A DNA stretch of 64,000 nucleotides, from contig PLXE01000088.1 of the NCBI GenBank assembly GCA_003151335.1, positions 1-64,000 on the forward strand, given 5' to 3'. Positions 8,740 through 18,264 of the stretch are shown here, piece by piece. Each line of letters starts with the position of its first letter. The stretch's first letter is position 1. Origin of the DNA: Acidobacteriaceae bacterium (GTDB taxonomy: Bacteria > Acidobacteriota > Terriglobia > Terriglobales > Acidobacteriaceae). Under the pieces are notes generated by a model that was not told the origin of the DNA, did not search any database, and worked only from the letters and a program-made list of their open reading frames with translations. The position numbers and the translations under genes are program-made.

Positions 8740-9087
8740 CGTAAGCATGGTGGCCGGCTGCCGCGTTTGGTTCGAGCCGTAGATTGCTGCGCTTTCGGAA
8801 GCTCAGCCGAACCGCCAGTCCTAAATCTAAGAAAACCATTGCTCCGCGTAGCCGACGAGGCTGCGCGGGCAAGCGCGGGCCTTTGTCGTGGAGGGACCCT
8901 GCTGCCGAGTCAGTCCGATCGATCTTCGCTCAGATAGCGAGGAGTAGATGGGGACGGACAAAGCCGCCCCTCTTCAATTTCGTTCTTGCGCTACGTGAAG
9001 TTGCAGTAAGAGGATGTTCTGCCGATTGGCTCTACGTGAACTCTCGTCACTTAGTTCACCAAGTATTCTTTACTTGCGAGGTTGGCC
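8740..9087. other. Intergenic stretch without recognised gene
   Basis: 348 bp between the barrel protein and the small helical protein. A GC-rich inverted sequence is visible near 8860-8882 (GCGCGGGCAAGCGCGGGC). No reliable reading frame or strong terminator. Confidence 0.45.
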
Positions 9088-9567
9088 ATGCGAAAACTTC
9101 CCGCTGTCGAAGATGCCAGGGCAATCATGACGGAGGGCATGGAGTGGGGAGTCTGGACGTGGCTGCTGGAAAAGAAGCGAGTGCGGGAGATCGCTGATAA
9201 GGCCAAGGCCGCCCTCGATGAACTTGAGGCGAAGGTCAAGGCCGCCTGGAGCGACGACCTGAAGATTGCTTACAATCAGCTAGTGTCGGAAAGCGGCGAC
9301 GTTAAACAAGCGCGGCAGCAAGCGAAGCTCGCGAAAAAGCAAGAAGCGCCCAAGGTCGATTCCGAACTCATGGCCGCACTCAAGCGGGTGAAGGAAGCGG
9401 ATGACGACGCGTACAACGCCCATGAGGATGCGGAAGATGTTTTCGCCGAAGCCGAGAAGCGAATGAGTACCAGCGGGGCCCGCGAAGGGGCCCGCAAGGC
9501 CCTCATCGCCTACGATTTGCATGAGGCTGCCATTCGCAAGGCAGAAGCGCTCGCCCGCGCCAGGTAA
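9088..9567 (+). CDS. Hypothetical coiled-coil protein
   Basis: 159 residues, almost entirely charged helix with Ala/Lys/Glu heptad character ('ADKAKAALDELEAKVKAAW', 'KQARQQAKLAKKQE'), so a coiled coil or helical bundle is expected. The segment near residues 12-25 ('MTEGMEWGVWTWLLEKK') is amphipathic and could be a docking helix. No signal peptide and no family I recognise. Start at ATG 9088; a TTG two codons earlier is less likely. Monocistronic. Confidence 0.65.
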   Translation: MRKLPAVEDARAIMTEGMEWGVWTWLLEKKRVREIADKAKAALDELEAKVKAAWSDDLKIAYNQLVSESGDVKQARQQAKLAKKQEAPKVDSELMAALKRVKEADDDAYNAHEDAEDVFAEAEKRMSTSGAREGARKALIAYDLHEAAIRKAEALARAR

Positions 9568-9821
9568 TCGTCCGCTAGTTCCCCCCGGCTCCTCCAAACC
9601 TTTTGCTCCCTCCGGATCAAGGTTCGCCTTCACCGCCGCGTATGCGCACTGTACACATGGCGCCGGGATCGACAGGTTGGTGACCGCAGGCCTTTTCTAC
9701 CGTCTCAGCGGTGATTGGGCATTTCCAGCCGCTGATTAACGAGCCATCCGCGACGCGGATGCAGCATGGTCGCAGGCGGCCGAATTGACTGTTAGTTCCC
9801 GACTCAATAGGATGCGGGCTA

Positions 9822-12080
9822 ATGCTCGGCGAAACTATCTCGCATTATCGCATTCTCAACAAACTGGGCAGCGGCGGCATGGGGATTGTCTACGAAGCCG
9901 AAGACACCACCCTTGGGCGCAAGGTCGCGCTCAAGTTCTTGCCTGAGGAAATGGCGAAAGACGCGGGCATGCTGGCCCGGCTCCAGCGTGAAGCGCGCGC
10001 GGCATCAGCTTTGAATCATCCCAATATCTGCACCATCTACGCCATTGAAGAGAATCGGGGGCAGTTCTTCATCGCCATGGAGCTGCTGGAGGGCAAAACC
10101 CTCGACCAGATCCTCGCAGAAAAGCCGCTGACGAATGAGCAGATCATCGAGGTGGCGCTGCAAATATGCGATGCGCTGGAAGCGGCGCACAGCAAAGGCA
10201 TTGTCCACCGCGACATCAAGCCGGCAAATATTTTTGTGACCAATCGCAACCAGGTCAAAGTTCTGGATTTCGGTTTGGCCAAGCTCGAAGCGTCGAAGCC
10301 GGCCGCGACCGGCGCCAGCGGTTCGCTGCTGACTGCACATACTTCGGATTTTGGGCTCACCCGTCCGGGGACAACGGTGGGAACCATTGCCTATATGTCT
10401 CCGGAACAGGCGCGCGGCGAGCCCCTCGATGCCCGCACAGACATCTTTTCCTTCGGGGCGGTGCTGTACCAGATGGCGACTCGCAAGATGCCATTTGACG
10501 GGAATACATCCGCCGTGGTGTTTTCCAAGATCCTCGAGCATCCGCCGATCTCGCCAGTACATCTCAATCCCGCCCTGCCCTCGCAACTGGAAGTGATCAT
10601 TGACAAGGCGCTGGAAAAGGACCGTGACCTCCGTTACCAGACGGCTACCGGAATGGCCGCAGACTTGAGACGGCTAAAGCGCGACACCGGTTCCCGCCAA
10701 ACCACAGCGATCGCCAGTAAACCTAACCCGAAGACGAAAAGCACCGGGAAAATGTGGGCGGCGATTGCAGCGGGACTTTTGATTGCCATAGTGGGCGGAA
10801 GCCTGTACTGGGCCAGGACGAAGCGCGCACCCGCAACTTCTGCCACCCCACAGACCCTGGCAATCCTTCCGCTTGCCAATGTTGGCGATGCCAATAACAC
10901 GTACTTGAGCGATGGAGTCACCAAAGACATCGCCGCGAAACTGGCGCAGCTTCCAAATTTGCACATCGAGTGGTTGACCCAGGCGTCGGACGCGAAAGGC
11001 AGCGCTGCGCAGTTGGGGGCCCGCAGTGTGCTCTCGGGAAGCGTGGTGCGCAGCGGCGACGCGGTGGTGGTGAACACGGAACTGGTGGAAGCTGCGACTC
11101 ACCAATCGCTATGGAACCATCAATACACGGCGAACACTTCGGAGTTACAGGCGTTGGAAGGGCAGATCGCTACCGACATCGCCGAACACGCCGGGATCAA
11201 GCTGGGATGGGAGGAGCGCAAGGCTCTGCAGGCGGTGAAGACGACAAGTTCAGAGGCCTACTTGCTGTATCTGCAAGCGCGCTATGATCTCAACCGGCAC
11301 ACCCCGGAAGCAACCAAGCAGGCCCGCGATCTGCTCAACCAAGCAGTGGAGAAAGACGCCAACTTCGCAACGGCTGCGCAGGCGCTGGCGGAAGTGCAGA
11401 AACAGCTAGCCCAAGAAGCTGCGCCTCCGGAAAAAGCAGTCGAACCGGGCACGCGGTCAGCACAGGCTGCGCCGTTGCCGGAGAAAAGCGCCGACAAGCA
11501 ATCGAAACATTCTGCCGGCAAGAGTGCGACAGTATCTTCAACGCCGGCCCCCTCGGCTCCGGTGCCGGCCGCTCCGACAGCGCCAATCCTGGGAACGATT
11601 TCCGTGCAAAGCCAGCCCGCGGGTGCAAGCATCATTCTCGATGGAAAAGACACCGGCCAAAAGACGCCTGCACAGGTTGCCGCAGCTCGGGGCGCACACA
11701 GCATAGTGCTCAAGCAAGCGGGATACGCCGATTCGACTGCCAGCGCGAGTTTGAACGCCGGTGGCCAGACAGTGACGGTATCCGAGACGCTCGCCAAATT
11801 GGGCGAGACCAAAGCGATCAAGCCCATCGGCGGCTTCAAAAAGATCTTCGGCAGCGAATCGGAGAATATGGGCCGCATCCACATAGATAGCAAACCGAGA
11901 GGCGCCAAGGTCACGGTGGGAACACAGGTCGTTGCCAAGCCGACCCCGGTGGAATTCGCCTTGAATCCGGGGAGCTACCAGATCAAGCTGGAGTTGGAGG
12001 GCTACGCGACGCTGCAGAAGACGGTAGAGATCACCGCCGGCAAGAGAATCCAGGTAGAGGAGACTCTGACCAAGAAGTAA
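9822..12080 (+). CDS. Membrane serine/threonine protein kinase with TolB-like and PEGA sensor domains
   Basis: Eukaryote-like kinase, 752 residues. Kinase domain about 8-280: glycine loop '[13 protein letters not shown]', 'VALKF' lysine, catalytic loop 'HRDIKPANI', 'LDFGLAK' and '[10 protein letters not shown]' are all intact, so it should be active. A single membrane helix lies at about 309-327 ('[19 protein letters not shown]'). Outside the membrane are a TolB-N/FlgO-like domain ('[20 protein letters not shown]'), a Pro/Ala-rich linker (about 525-590) and two PEGA domains (about 590-660 and 685-752). This layout is common in Acidobacteria. The outer part probably senses or binds a cell-wall or protein ligand. 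Start ATG 9822. Confidence 0.92.
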   Translation: MLGETISHYRILNKLGSGGMGIVYEAEDTTLGRKVALKFLPEEMAKDAGMLARLQREARAASALNHPNICTIYAIEENRGQFFIAMELLEGKTLDQILAEKPLTNEQIIEVALQICDALEAAHSKGIVHRDIKPANIFVTNRNQVKVLDFGLAKLEASKPAATGASGSLLTAHTSDFGLTRPGTTVGTIAYMSPEQARGEPLDARTDIFSFGAVLYQMATRKMPFDGNTSAVVFSKILEHPPISPVHLNPALPSQLEVIIDKALEKDRDLRYQTATGMAADLRRLKRDTGSRQTTAIASKPNPKTKSTGKMWAAIAAGLLIAIVGGSLYWARTKRAPATSATPQTLAILPLANVGDANNTYLSDGVTKDIAAKLAQLPNLHIEWLTQASDAKGSAAQLGARSVLSGSVVRSGDAVVVNTELVEAATHQSLWNHQYTANTSELQALEGQIATDIAEHAGIKLGWEERKALQAVKTTSSEAYLLYLQARYDLNRHTPEATKQARDLLNQAVEKDANFATAAQALAEVQKQLAQEAAPPEKAVEPGTRSAQAAPLPEKSADKQSKHSAGKSATVSSTPAPSAPVPAAPTAPILGTISVQSQPAGASIILDGKDTGQKTPAQVAAARGAHSIVLKQAGYADSTASASLNAGGQTVTVSETLAKLGETKAIKPIGGFKKIFGSESENMGRIHIDSKPRGAKVTVGTQVVAKPTPVEFALNPGSYQIKLELEGYATLQKTVEITAGKRIQVEETLTKK

Positions 12081-12190
12081 GATCGCGGCGGCCGGCCCTT
12101 ACATCGCATTGCTGTTTAAACCTTCCGCAAGCCTGACAGGGTTCAGTTCCCCCGTCTGTGACGCGCGACACTGGGTCCGGTCGCCGCGGA

Positions 12191-12210
12191 CCGGATAAAA
12201 CTCGTGAACC
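12191..12210 (+). repeat. Short duplicated motif, copy 1
   Basis: CCGGATAAAACTCGTGAACC here recurs, with one A fewer, at 13616-13634; both copies are followed by a pyrimidine-rich 'CTTTCGC'-like sequence. It is outside genes in both places. Confidence 0.5.
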
Positions 12211-12251
12211 TACCCTTCGCCCGCCGGCAAGCTGAACGTACCCAACCAAGG

Positions 12252-12285
12252 CGGGACCCGGCAGAGCTAGCCGGATCCCGTTTTT
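12252..12285 (+). terminator. Rho-independent terminator
   Basis: CGGGACCCGGC (12252-12262) pairs with GCCGGATCCCG (12270-12280) with one mismatch, followed directly by TTTTT. It lies about 170 bases after the kinase stop and also just beyond the end of the convergent TetR gene. Confidence 0.7.
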
Positions 12286-12370
12286 ACCAGGTGCTCACCA
12301 TCCCTTCTAAGGCTCATCCAGAATCACACCAACTAGGCTGTTGCGGTTCACGGCATTGCCTCGCGTACCG

Positions 12371-12949
12371 TCATTTGGTCGACGGCATGCGCGCTTCGAG
12401 AAGCTGAGCCAGTAGCTCCATTGCACGTCCCACCCGCGCACGCTCGCCGGTCGCACAAAGATCCAGGAGCAGACCGCGCGTGGCAGCAAGTAGCAGCGTC
12501 GCCTCGACGGCGTCAGGCTTTGAGGGAATGCCAGCCTGTTTCGCGAGCTTCTGCCAATAAGCGAGCGGATCTTCGAGCACGCCTGGGTATTCCTGCGGAT
12601 TTCGCAGCGCCAGCGCGTACAGTTCGAAGATGAGCCGTATCGCCGGCCTCGCCCGGGGTGAGCTCTCCCTCGGCCAGTACCAACGCAGAAAGTCAGGCAG
12701 GGTGCGCGGCTTCTTCCCGGTCCGGAACCAAGCCTGGATGCGAGCGTCCTCCCGTTCACGCAGGCTGGTCAGGATCTGGCGCATCAGTCCTTTCCGCGAG
12801 CCGAAATGGTAGACCAGCATTCGAGCATTGGTCTTCAAGGCCTTCGCCAAAGGGCGAAGGGCCAAGTCTTGCAGTCCATGCAAGAGGACATAGTCGACAG
12901 CCTGCTCGCGGAGCCCCGCGCGGATGCCAGGATTGGGCGGTCTTGCCAT
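12371..12949 (-). CDS. TetR/AcrR family transcriptional regulator
   Basis: 192-residue repressor. The N-terminal helix-turn-helix is at about 10-55 ('AVDYVLLHGLQDLALRPLAKAL...MLVYHFGSRKGLMRQIL'), with the YHF..K signature of TetR proteins; the rest is a helical ligand pocket. Start ATG 12949, preceded on this strand by AAAAGGAG. The gene is divergent from a SnoaL-like protein and an RND pump, and a perfect palindrome lies 22-37 bases upstream of its start, so it likely represses itself and the efflux genes and is released by a pump substrate. Confidence 0.9.
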   Translation of the reverse strand: MARPPNPGIRAGLREQAVDYVLLHGLQDLALRPLAKALKTNARMLVYHFGSRKGLMRQILTSLREREDARIQAWFRTGKKPRTLPDFLRWYWPRESSPRARPAIRLIFELYALALRNPQEYPGVLEDPLAYWQKLAKQAGIPSKPDAVEATLLLAATRGLLLDLCATGERARVGRAMELLAQLLEARMPSTK

Positions 12950-12970
12950 GGGAAACTCCTTTTCTATTAA

Positions 12971-12986
12971 TGTAACATGTGTTACA
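12971..12986. promoter_or_regulatory. Candidate TetR operator
   Basis: TGTAACA-TG-TGTTACA: perfect 7-bp arms with a 2-bp spacer in the 125-bp divergent promoter between the TetR gene and the SnoaL-like gene. Position and symmetry are those of a TetR-family operator serving both directions. Confidence 0.75.
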
Positions 12987-13074
12987 GTATCTGCGGCAAA
13001 GAAAACTTGGGGAGCCTCCTGCCCGCTTGATTCGCGGACCAAGCCCGGAGCGTTTCCCTAACCAAGGAGACCGT

Positions 13075-13581
13075 ATGCGCAAGGGTTTGCTTTTGCTGTT
13101 GTTGTTTGTGATCGGCTTGCCCGTAATGGCCCGGCAGGCCGGTGAACAGGAGAGAAACAAGCAGATTGCTCGCAGCTTTTTCGAAGAGGTGCTCGATCAG
13201 GGACGCTTCGACCAGTACGCGGCGTCGCATGCCACGGACTTCGTGGCGCACGGTGGCGATCACGAGGCGACGTTGGCGGAGGACATCGCCGCCGCTAAGG
13301 AGGAGCGCAAGGCCTTGCCTGACATGAAAGTCAGCGTCAACCAGATTCTCGCAGAGCGAGATCTCGTGGCGGTGTATTGGACTGTGTCCGGCACAAATAC
13401 CGGAGCAGGAATGGGATTTCCGGCCACGGGCAGAAAGATCAAGATTGGCGGCATGACCTTGTTTCGCTTCAAGGCAGGAAAAATCTGCGAAGAGTGGAGC
13501 GCTTGGAACATGCTTTCAGTCATGCAGCAGGCGGGGTTATACCCTCCGCCGCAGCAACCGGCACCCAGGCCGAACCAATAA
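13075..13581 (+). CDS. Secreted SnoaL-like (ester cyclase family) protein
   Basis: 168 residues. Residues 1-20 form a signal peptide ('LLLLLLFVIGLPVMARQ'). The mature part is a SnoaL/NTF2-like cone: 'NKQIARSFFEEVLDQGRFDQY' opening helix, 'FVAHGGDHEAT', then the typical 'FPATGRKIKIGGMTLFRFKAGKI' and 'EEWSAWN' strands. SnoaL-like proteins include ring cyclases and many non-enzymatic binders, so no reaction can be given. The ATG at 13075 follows AAGGAGACCGT. It is the first gene after the TetR operator and precedes the RND pump, which suggests a role linked to the exported compound. Confidence 0.85.
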   Translation: MRKGLLLLLLFVIGLPVMARQAGEQERNKQIARSFFEEVLDQGRFDQYAASHATDFVAHGGDHEATLAEDIAAAKEERKALPDMKVSVNQILAERDLVAVYWTVSGTNTGAGMGFPATGRKIKIGGMTLFRFKAGKICEEWSAWNMLSVMQQAGLYPPPQQPAPRPNQ

Positions 13582-13615
13582 TATTCTCCACTCTACATGG
13601 CTATGTCGTCGAGTT

Positions 13616-13634
13616 CCGGATAAACTCGTGAACC
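13616..13634 (+). repeat. Short duplicated motif, copy 2
   Basis: CCGGATAAACTCGTGAACC, nearly identical to 12191-12210. It lies 52 bases upstream of the adaptor gene, where it could be a regulatory site, although copy 1 has no gene immediately downstream on that strand. Confidence 0.5.
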
Positions 13635-13686
13635 TTTCGCGCGTCGGCTAGCATCCTTTTGTTCATGTGTTAGCCGAGGAGAGACC

Positions 13687-14772
13687 GTGAAATACCTTGC
13701 AATTATGGCGCAATCGGCGCTGGTTCTGTTCGCGATATTGGCAAACTCCGGGTGTAGCCGTACGGAGGCGAAACAACCTGCGCCGCAACCCATGCCGGTA
13801 AAGACGCAGACGGTCAGCCTTGAACCTGTGCCCAGAGCGGACGAATACGTGGCTACGGTCAAGTCGCGGCGTTCCGCCAGTATTCAGCCCCAGGTGACGG
13901 GCACGCTCACCCGCATCCTGGTCAAGTCGGGCGATCACGTGCGCGCGGGACAGGTGTTAATGACCATCGATCCGCTAAAGCAACAGGCGACTGTGGATGA
14001 GCAGCGCAGCACCGAGGCGCAGAAAAAAGCCCTCTACGACTACAACCAGATCGAGTTGGAGCGGCAGCGCGTGCTCTACGAATCCGGGGTCACCAGCAAA
14101 CAAAGCTATGACCAGGCGGTGCAGGCGTTCGCCAATTCGAAGGCCGACTGGGAAGCCGCCACCGCGGCCAAGATCACGCAGCAGCGCGAGCTTGCCTACT
14201 ACAACTTGCAGGCCCCGTTTGCCGGCATCGTCGGCGACATCCCGGTGCACTTGGGGGACTACGTTTCGTCGCAAACCTTATTGACCACGGTTGACGAGAA
14301 CCAGGAGTTGGAGGCGTACGTTTACATCCCGACGGAACGGGCTGGCGACATCCGCATGGATCTCCCCGTGCAAATCGTCAGCAGCACTGGGGAACTCATC
14401 GAAAGTTCAAAGATTTATTTCGTCTCGCAGCAGGTGGACAACGCTCTTCAGGGTGTTCTGGTGAAGGCGCCCATCCACACGTCGCTCGACCGGTTCCGCA
14501 ACGAACAACTGGTGAAGGCGCGGGTGATTTGGAGCACGGCTCCTACGCCAACCGTTCCGGTACTGGCGGTGACGCGTATTGGCGGGCAGCCATTCGTTTA
14601 CGTAGCTGCCCAGCAGGGGAACGGACACGTCGCCAGGCAGCGCGCAGTAACTCTCGGCGACACCATCGGCAATAACTATGCCGTGACCGGCGGCCTGACG
14701 CCCGGTGACCGGGTCATCGTCTCCGGCACGCAGTTCCTGATCGACGGTACACCCGTCCAACCAACCAGCTAG
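13687..14772 (+). CDS. RND efflux periplasmic adaptor (MFP) lipoprotein
   Basis: 361-residue membrane fusion protein that links an inner-membrane RND pump to an outer-membrane channel. The N-terminus has a hydrophobic signal ending 'LANSGC', a lipobox, so it is probably a lipoprotein. The lipoyl/barrel-sandwich half ('SIQPQVTGTLTRILVKSGDHVRAGQVLM' region, about 60-90) and its second half ('YYNLQAPFAGIVGDIPVHLGDYV', about 178-200) flank a helical hairpin with 'ESGVTSKQSYDQA'. Start is GTG 13687 with GAGGAGAG upstream. It is 65 bp before the pump gene, in one operon. Confidence 0.92.
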   Translation: MKYLAIMAQSALVLFAILANSGCSRTEAKQPAPQPMPVKTQTVSLEPVPRADEYVATVKSRRSASIQPQVTGTLTRILVKSGDHVRAGQVLMTIDPLKQQATVDEQRSTEAQKKALYDYNQIELERQRVLYESGVTSKQSYDQAVQAFANSKADWEAATAAKITQQRELAYYNLQAPFAGIVGDIPVHLGDYVSSQTLLTTVDENQELEAYVYIPTERAGDIRMDLPVQIVSSTGELIESSKIYFVSQQVDNALQGVLVKAPIHTSLDRFRNEQLVKARVIWSTAPTPTVPVLAVTRIGGQPFVYVAAQQGNGHVARQRAVTLGDTIGNNYAVTGGLTPGDRVIVSGTQFLIDGTPVQPTS

Positions 14773-14837
14773 CCAAGACCATCGGATAGGTAGCGAACTT
14801 TGCGCGTGGTGGGTGGTGCAAGAGAGGAACTTCTCGT

Positions 14838-17800
14838 TTGGTTGACTTTTTCATTCAAAGGCCTATTTTTGCTACGGTCTGCGCACTCCTCATAATTCTT
14901 GCGGGAGCAGTGTGCATTCCTACGCTGCCCATTTCTCTTTATCCCAACCTGGCGCCGCCGCAAGTCAACGTCAGCAGCAATTACGTCGGGGCAAATGCAC
15001 AGGTGGTGGAGTCCGCGGTCACCATTCCGCTGGAGCAGCAGATCAATGGCGTCGAGGGCATGCACTATATGACCTCGACCAGCTCCAACGACGGCACCAG
15101 CAGCATCGATGTAATCTTCCGCACCGGCTACGACCTGAACATTGCCGCGGTTGACGTACAGAACCGCGTGGCCACCGCGCAAGGCCGCCTTCCCCAGGAA
15201 ATTAAGAACACCGGTGTCACCATCACCAAGGCAAACCCGAACTTCGTGTTTGCCGCGGGGTTCTATTCGCCCGACAACAGCCTGTCCAACCAGTACATCT
15301 CCAACTACCTCGACGTTTACGTCAAGGATGCATTGAAGCGCGTGCCCGGCGTGGGCGACGTGATCATCTTTGGTGAGCGCAAGTACGCCATGCGGATCTG
15401 GCTTGACCCGAGCAAGCTCGCCGCGCGCCAGTTGACTGCCGTCGACGTGGTCGCCGCCTTGCAGGAGCAAAACGTCGAGATCCCTGCCGGACAGTTGGGG
15501 CGCCCGCCCTCCAATCCCAAGCAGGATTTCCAGGTGACCCTGCGGGTCATAGGACGCCTGTCGGATCCCCGGGAATTCGAGAACATCATCCTGAAGAACA
15601 CCCGTAACGGCATCGTTCAGCTGAAAGACGTTGGACGGGCCGAGATCGGCTCCGAGAGTTACGACTCGAACCTGATGTACAGCGGCCACGAAGCCATTGG
15701 TATCGGTGTTCAGCAGCTCTCGAATGCCAACGCCTTGGACGTGGACAAGAAGGCCAAAGCGGCGTTGGCGGAGCTGGCGAAGTCCTTCCCGCCCGGTATC
15801 AAGTACGTAATCGCCTTCGACACCACCACCGTGGTTGGCGACTCGGTGCGGGAAGTCGTGACCACCCTGGAGGAAGCGATCCTTATCGTGATCGCGGTGA
15901 TCTTCCTCTTCTTGCTTGACTGGCGCGCCACCATCATCCCGGCGGTTACGATCCCGGTTTCGTTGGTCGGGACCTTCGCCTTCATCAAGATCTTCGGGTT
16001 CTCCATCAATTCGCTGACCCTGTTTGGCATCACTCTGGCCACGGGATTGGTGGTGGATGACGCCATCGTGGTCATCGAAAATGCGCAGCGCCACATCGAT
16101 ACCGACAAGACCGATCCGCGCGCGGCAACCTCGGCGGCCATGAAGGAAGTGTCGGGGGCGGTGGTGGCGACGTCCCTGGTGCTGATCTCGGTATTCGTGC
16201 CGGTATCGTTCTTCCCCGGCACCACCGGCATTCTCTATAAACAATTCTCCTTGACCATCGCGTTCGCGATCGCGATCTCGCTGTTCAATGCGCTGACCCT
16301 GTCGCCCGCGCTGGCGGCCATCCTATTGCGCGGCGAGGAATACAAGTATTCAGCGTTTGACTGGACGCGTATCGGTTGGCTCTCCAGCGCGTATCGCAAG
16401 TTTGCCCACGGCGTCGATCGCGTTATCCGCGGCCTGGCTTCCGGCTACGGGAAAGCCATTACCACAACCTTGAAATTCCGCTACGTGATGGTGGCGCTAT
16501 TCTTTGCCGGACTCGCCGCCACCGCCTACATGTATCTTCACGTTCCTACCGGCTTCGTGCCGCAGGAAGATCAGAACTACTTCATCGTGGTGGTGCAGGC
16601 GCCGCCGGGAGCGTCGCTCTCCTATACGACGAACGTCTCGCGGGAGGCGGAAAAGGTCCTGCTCACCGATCCCGATATATTTGGTACCTTCGCTGTCCCA
16701 GGCTTCTCCTTCAGTGGCAGTGCGTCAAACTACGGGCTCATCTTCGCTCCGCTGAAGTCCATCGACCAACGCAAAGCCAAAGGGCACGCGGCCAGCGACA
16801 TCGTGGCCCGGGTCGCACCCAAGCTCTTCGCCATACCCGGAGCCATTGTGGCGGCCTTCGAGCCGCCCGCGGTTCAAGGCATCGGCAGCTTCGGTGGCTT
16901 CCAGTTCCAACTCCAGGACCTGGGCCGCAATACCTTGCAGGACCTCGATGAGGTGGCGCACAAAATCGTTGCCGGCAGCCGCCAGCGCAAGGACCTCACC
17001 GGGCTCTTCACCAGCTTCACCGCCAACGACCCGCAGCAACTGGTGCAAATCGATCGCGAGAAAGCCAAGGCCATGGGAGTGCCGCTCAGCCAGGTCACGC
17101 AGGCGCTTGGCGTTTACATGGGATCGCAGTACGTGAATGATTTCGATTTCAACAATCGCTCCTACCGCGTGTACGTGCAGGCCGACCAGCCCTTCCGCAT
17201 GACCGCGGCGGACCTGCGGCAGTACTACGTTCGTTCCGACGCCAACGGCATGCTGCCGCTGGGCAACATCGTTTCGCTGAAAGACGCCGCCGGGCCGCAG
17301 GTGATCAACCACTTCAACCTGTTCCGCTCCGCCGAAATTGACGGGGCTGCCGCTTCCGGATTTAGCTCTGGGCAGGGCCTGACGGCCATGGCAGATCTGG
17401 CCGGGAAGAACATGCTGCAAGGCATGGCGTTCAGTTGGTCAGGCCTGGCGCTGGAAGAGATCGAGGCCGCCGGCAAAGCCATCCTCATCTTCGGCCTCGG
17501 CATTCTGGTGGTCTATCTCACCCTCTCGGCGCAGTATGAAAGCTTCGCGCTTCCCTTCATCATTCTGCTGGCGGTGCCGATGGCGGTGCTGGGTGCGCTG
17601 TCCTTCATCTCGATGCGCGGGCTGGTTGACGACGTTTACGTGCAGATCGGACTGGTGATGCTGATCGGCCTTTCGGCGAAGAACTCCATTCTGATCGTAG
17701 AATTCGCCGAGCAACTGATCGAGCGCGGCCGCTCCGTCATCGAGGCCGCCATCGAAGCCGCCGAGCTGCGCTTGCGCCCCATCCTGATGACCTCCTTCGC

Positions 17801-18014
17801 TTTCCTGTTGGGCGTGCTGCCCTTGTACTTTGCCACCGGCGCAGGCAAGCTGGGCAGGCATTCGGTGGGAACGGCGATTGTTGGTGGCATGTTGTTCTCC
17901 ACCGTTCTCAACCTGTTCTTCATCCCAGTGCTGTACGTGATTCTCAAGACCTTGCTGGTTTCAGTCGCAGCCAAGAAAACGGAGCCCTTGAACCCGCCAT
18001 CGGTGGCGTCGTAG
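14838..18014 (+). CDS. RND multidrug efflux permease (HAE1/AcrB type)
   Basis: Proton-driven trimeric pump subunit of 1058 residues, the normal AcrB length. The N-terminus is the family hallmark 'FFIQRPIFATV'; porter-domain text 'PNLAPPQVNVSSNYVGANA' and 'QQINGVEGMHYMTSTSSNDG' follow, and the central helices hold 'GLVVDDAIVVIENAQRH' with the Asp pair needed for proton transfer. The start is read as TTG 14838 since no ATG or GTG in frame lies near the first residues; GAGAGGAA precedes it. No outer-membrane channel (TolC-type) gene follows, so the pump must share one encoded elsewhere. Probably controlled by the TetR regulator. Confidence 0.93.
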   Translation: MVDFFIQRPIFATVCALLIILAGAVCIPTLPISLYPNLAPPQVNVSSNYVGANAQVVESAVTIPLEQQINGVEGMHYMTSTSSNDGTSSIDVIFRTGYDLNIAAVDVQNRVATAQGRLPQEIKNTGVTITKANPNFVFAAGFYSPDNSLSNQYISNYLDVYVKDALKRVPGVGDVIIFGERKYAMRIWLDPSKLAARQLTAVDVVAALQEQNVEIPAGQLGRPPSNPKQDFQVTLRVIGRLSDPREFENIILKNTRNGIVQLKDVGRAEIGSESYDSNLMYSGHEAIGIGVQQLSNANALDVDKKAKAALAELAKSFPPGIKYVIAFDTTTVVGDSVREVVTTLEEAILIVIAVIFLFLLDWRATIIPAVTIPVSLVGTFAFIKIFGFSINSLTLFGITLATGLVVDDAIVVIENAQRHIDTDKTDPRAATSAAMKEVSGAVVATSLVLISVFVPVSFFPGTTGILYKQFSLTIAFAIAISLFNALTLSPALAAILLRGEEYKYSAFDWTRIGWLSSAYRKFAHGVDRVIRGLASGYGKAITTTLKFRYVMVALFFAGLAATAYMYLHVPTGFVPQEDQNYFIVVVQAPPGASLSYTTNVSREAEKVLLTDPDIFGTFAVPGFSFSGSASNYGLIFAPLKSIDQRKAKGHAASDIVARVAPKLFAIPGAIVAAFEPPAVQGIGSFGGFQFQLQDLGRNTLQDLDEVAHKIVAGSRQRKDLTGLFTSFTANDPQQLVQIDREKAKAMGVPLSQVTQALGVYMGSQYVNDFDFNNRSYRVYVQADQPFRMTAADLRQYYVRSDANGMLPLGNIVSLKDAAGPQVINHFNLFRSAEIDGAAASGFSSGQGLTAMADLAGKNMLQGMAFSWSGLALEEIEAAGKAILIFGLGILVVYLTLSAQYESFALPFIILLAVPMAVLGALSFISMRGLVDDVYVQIGLVMLIGLSAKNSILIVEFAEQLIERGRSVIEAAIEAAELRLRPILMTSFAFLLGVLPLYFATGAGKLGRHSVGTAIVGGMLFSTVLNLFFIPVLYVILKTLLVSVAAKKTEPLNPPSVAS

Positions 18015-18151
18015 CGCAGTGCGACAGGAACCCCAGGTCAGTGCAACAGAGGGGGACACCATTGCGTGGGCGTGATTGCCAGCGGGGCTCATCGTCCGCT
18101 CCCATCCTGTCCGCAAAAGCAGCGGACAAGGATGGGGCACCCGGCACCCGC

Positions 18152-18245
18152 TTTGTCATCCCGACCGAGGGCTTCAGTCCGAGCGGAGGGACCTGCTTTT
18201 GATTTGTCATCCCGACCGCAGCGGAGCGGAGGGACCTGCTGTTTT
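18152..18245 (+). repeat. Two tandem family A-type short repeats
   Basis: Two head-to-tail copies of 'TTTGTCATCCCGACCG ... GCGGAGGGACCTGCTTTT' at 18152-18200 and 18203-18245. They share the TGTCATC and GAGGGA(C/T)CTGCTTTT parts with the longer elements at 1656-1763 and 57440-57545. They fill most of the gap between the convergent RND and TIR genes. Confidence 0.7.
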
Positions 18246-18264
18246 CTTTCCTGACAACTAACCC

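Noticed and set aside
14769-16244. 491-codon minus-strand open frame across the adaptor/pump boundary
   Set aside because: It is antisense to the clear RND permease and its protein text (His/Asp/Gly/Arg-rich, no hydrophobic pattern) is typical of a shadow frame in GC-rich DNA.
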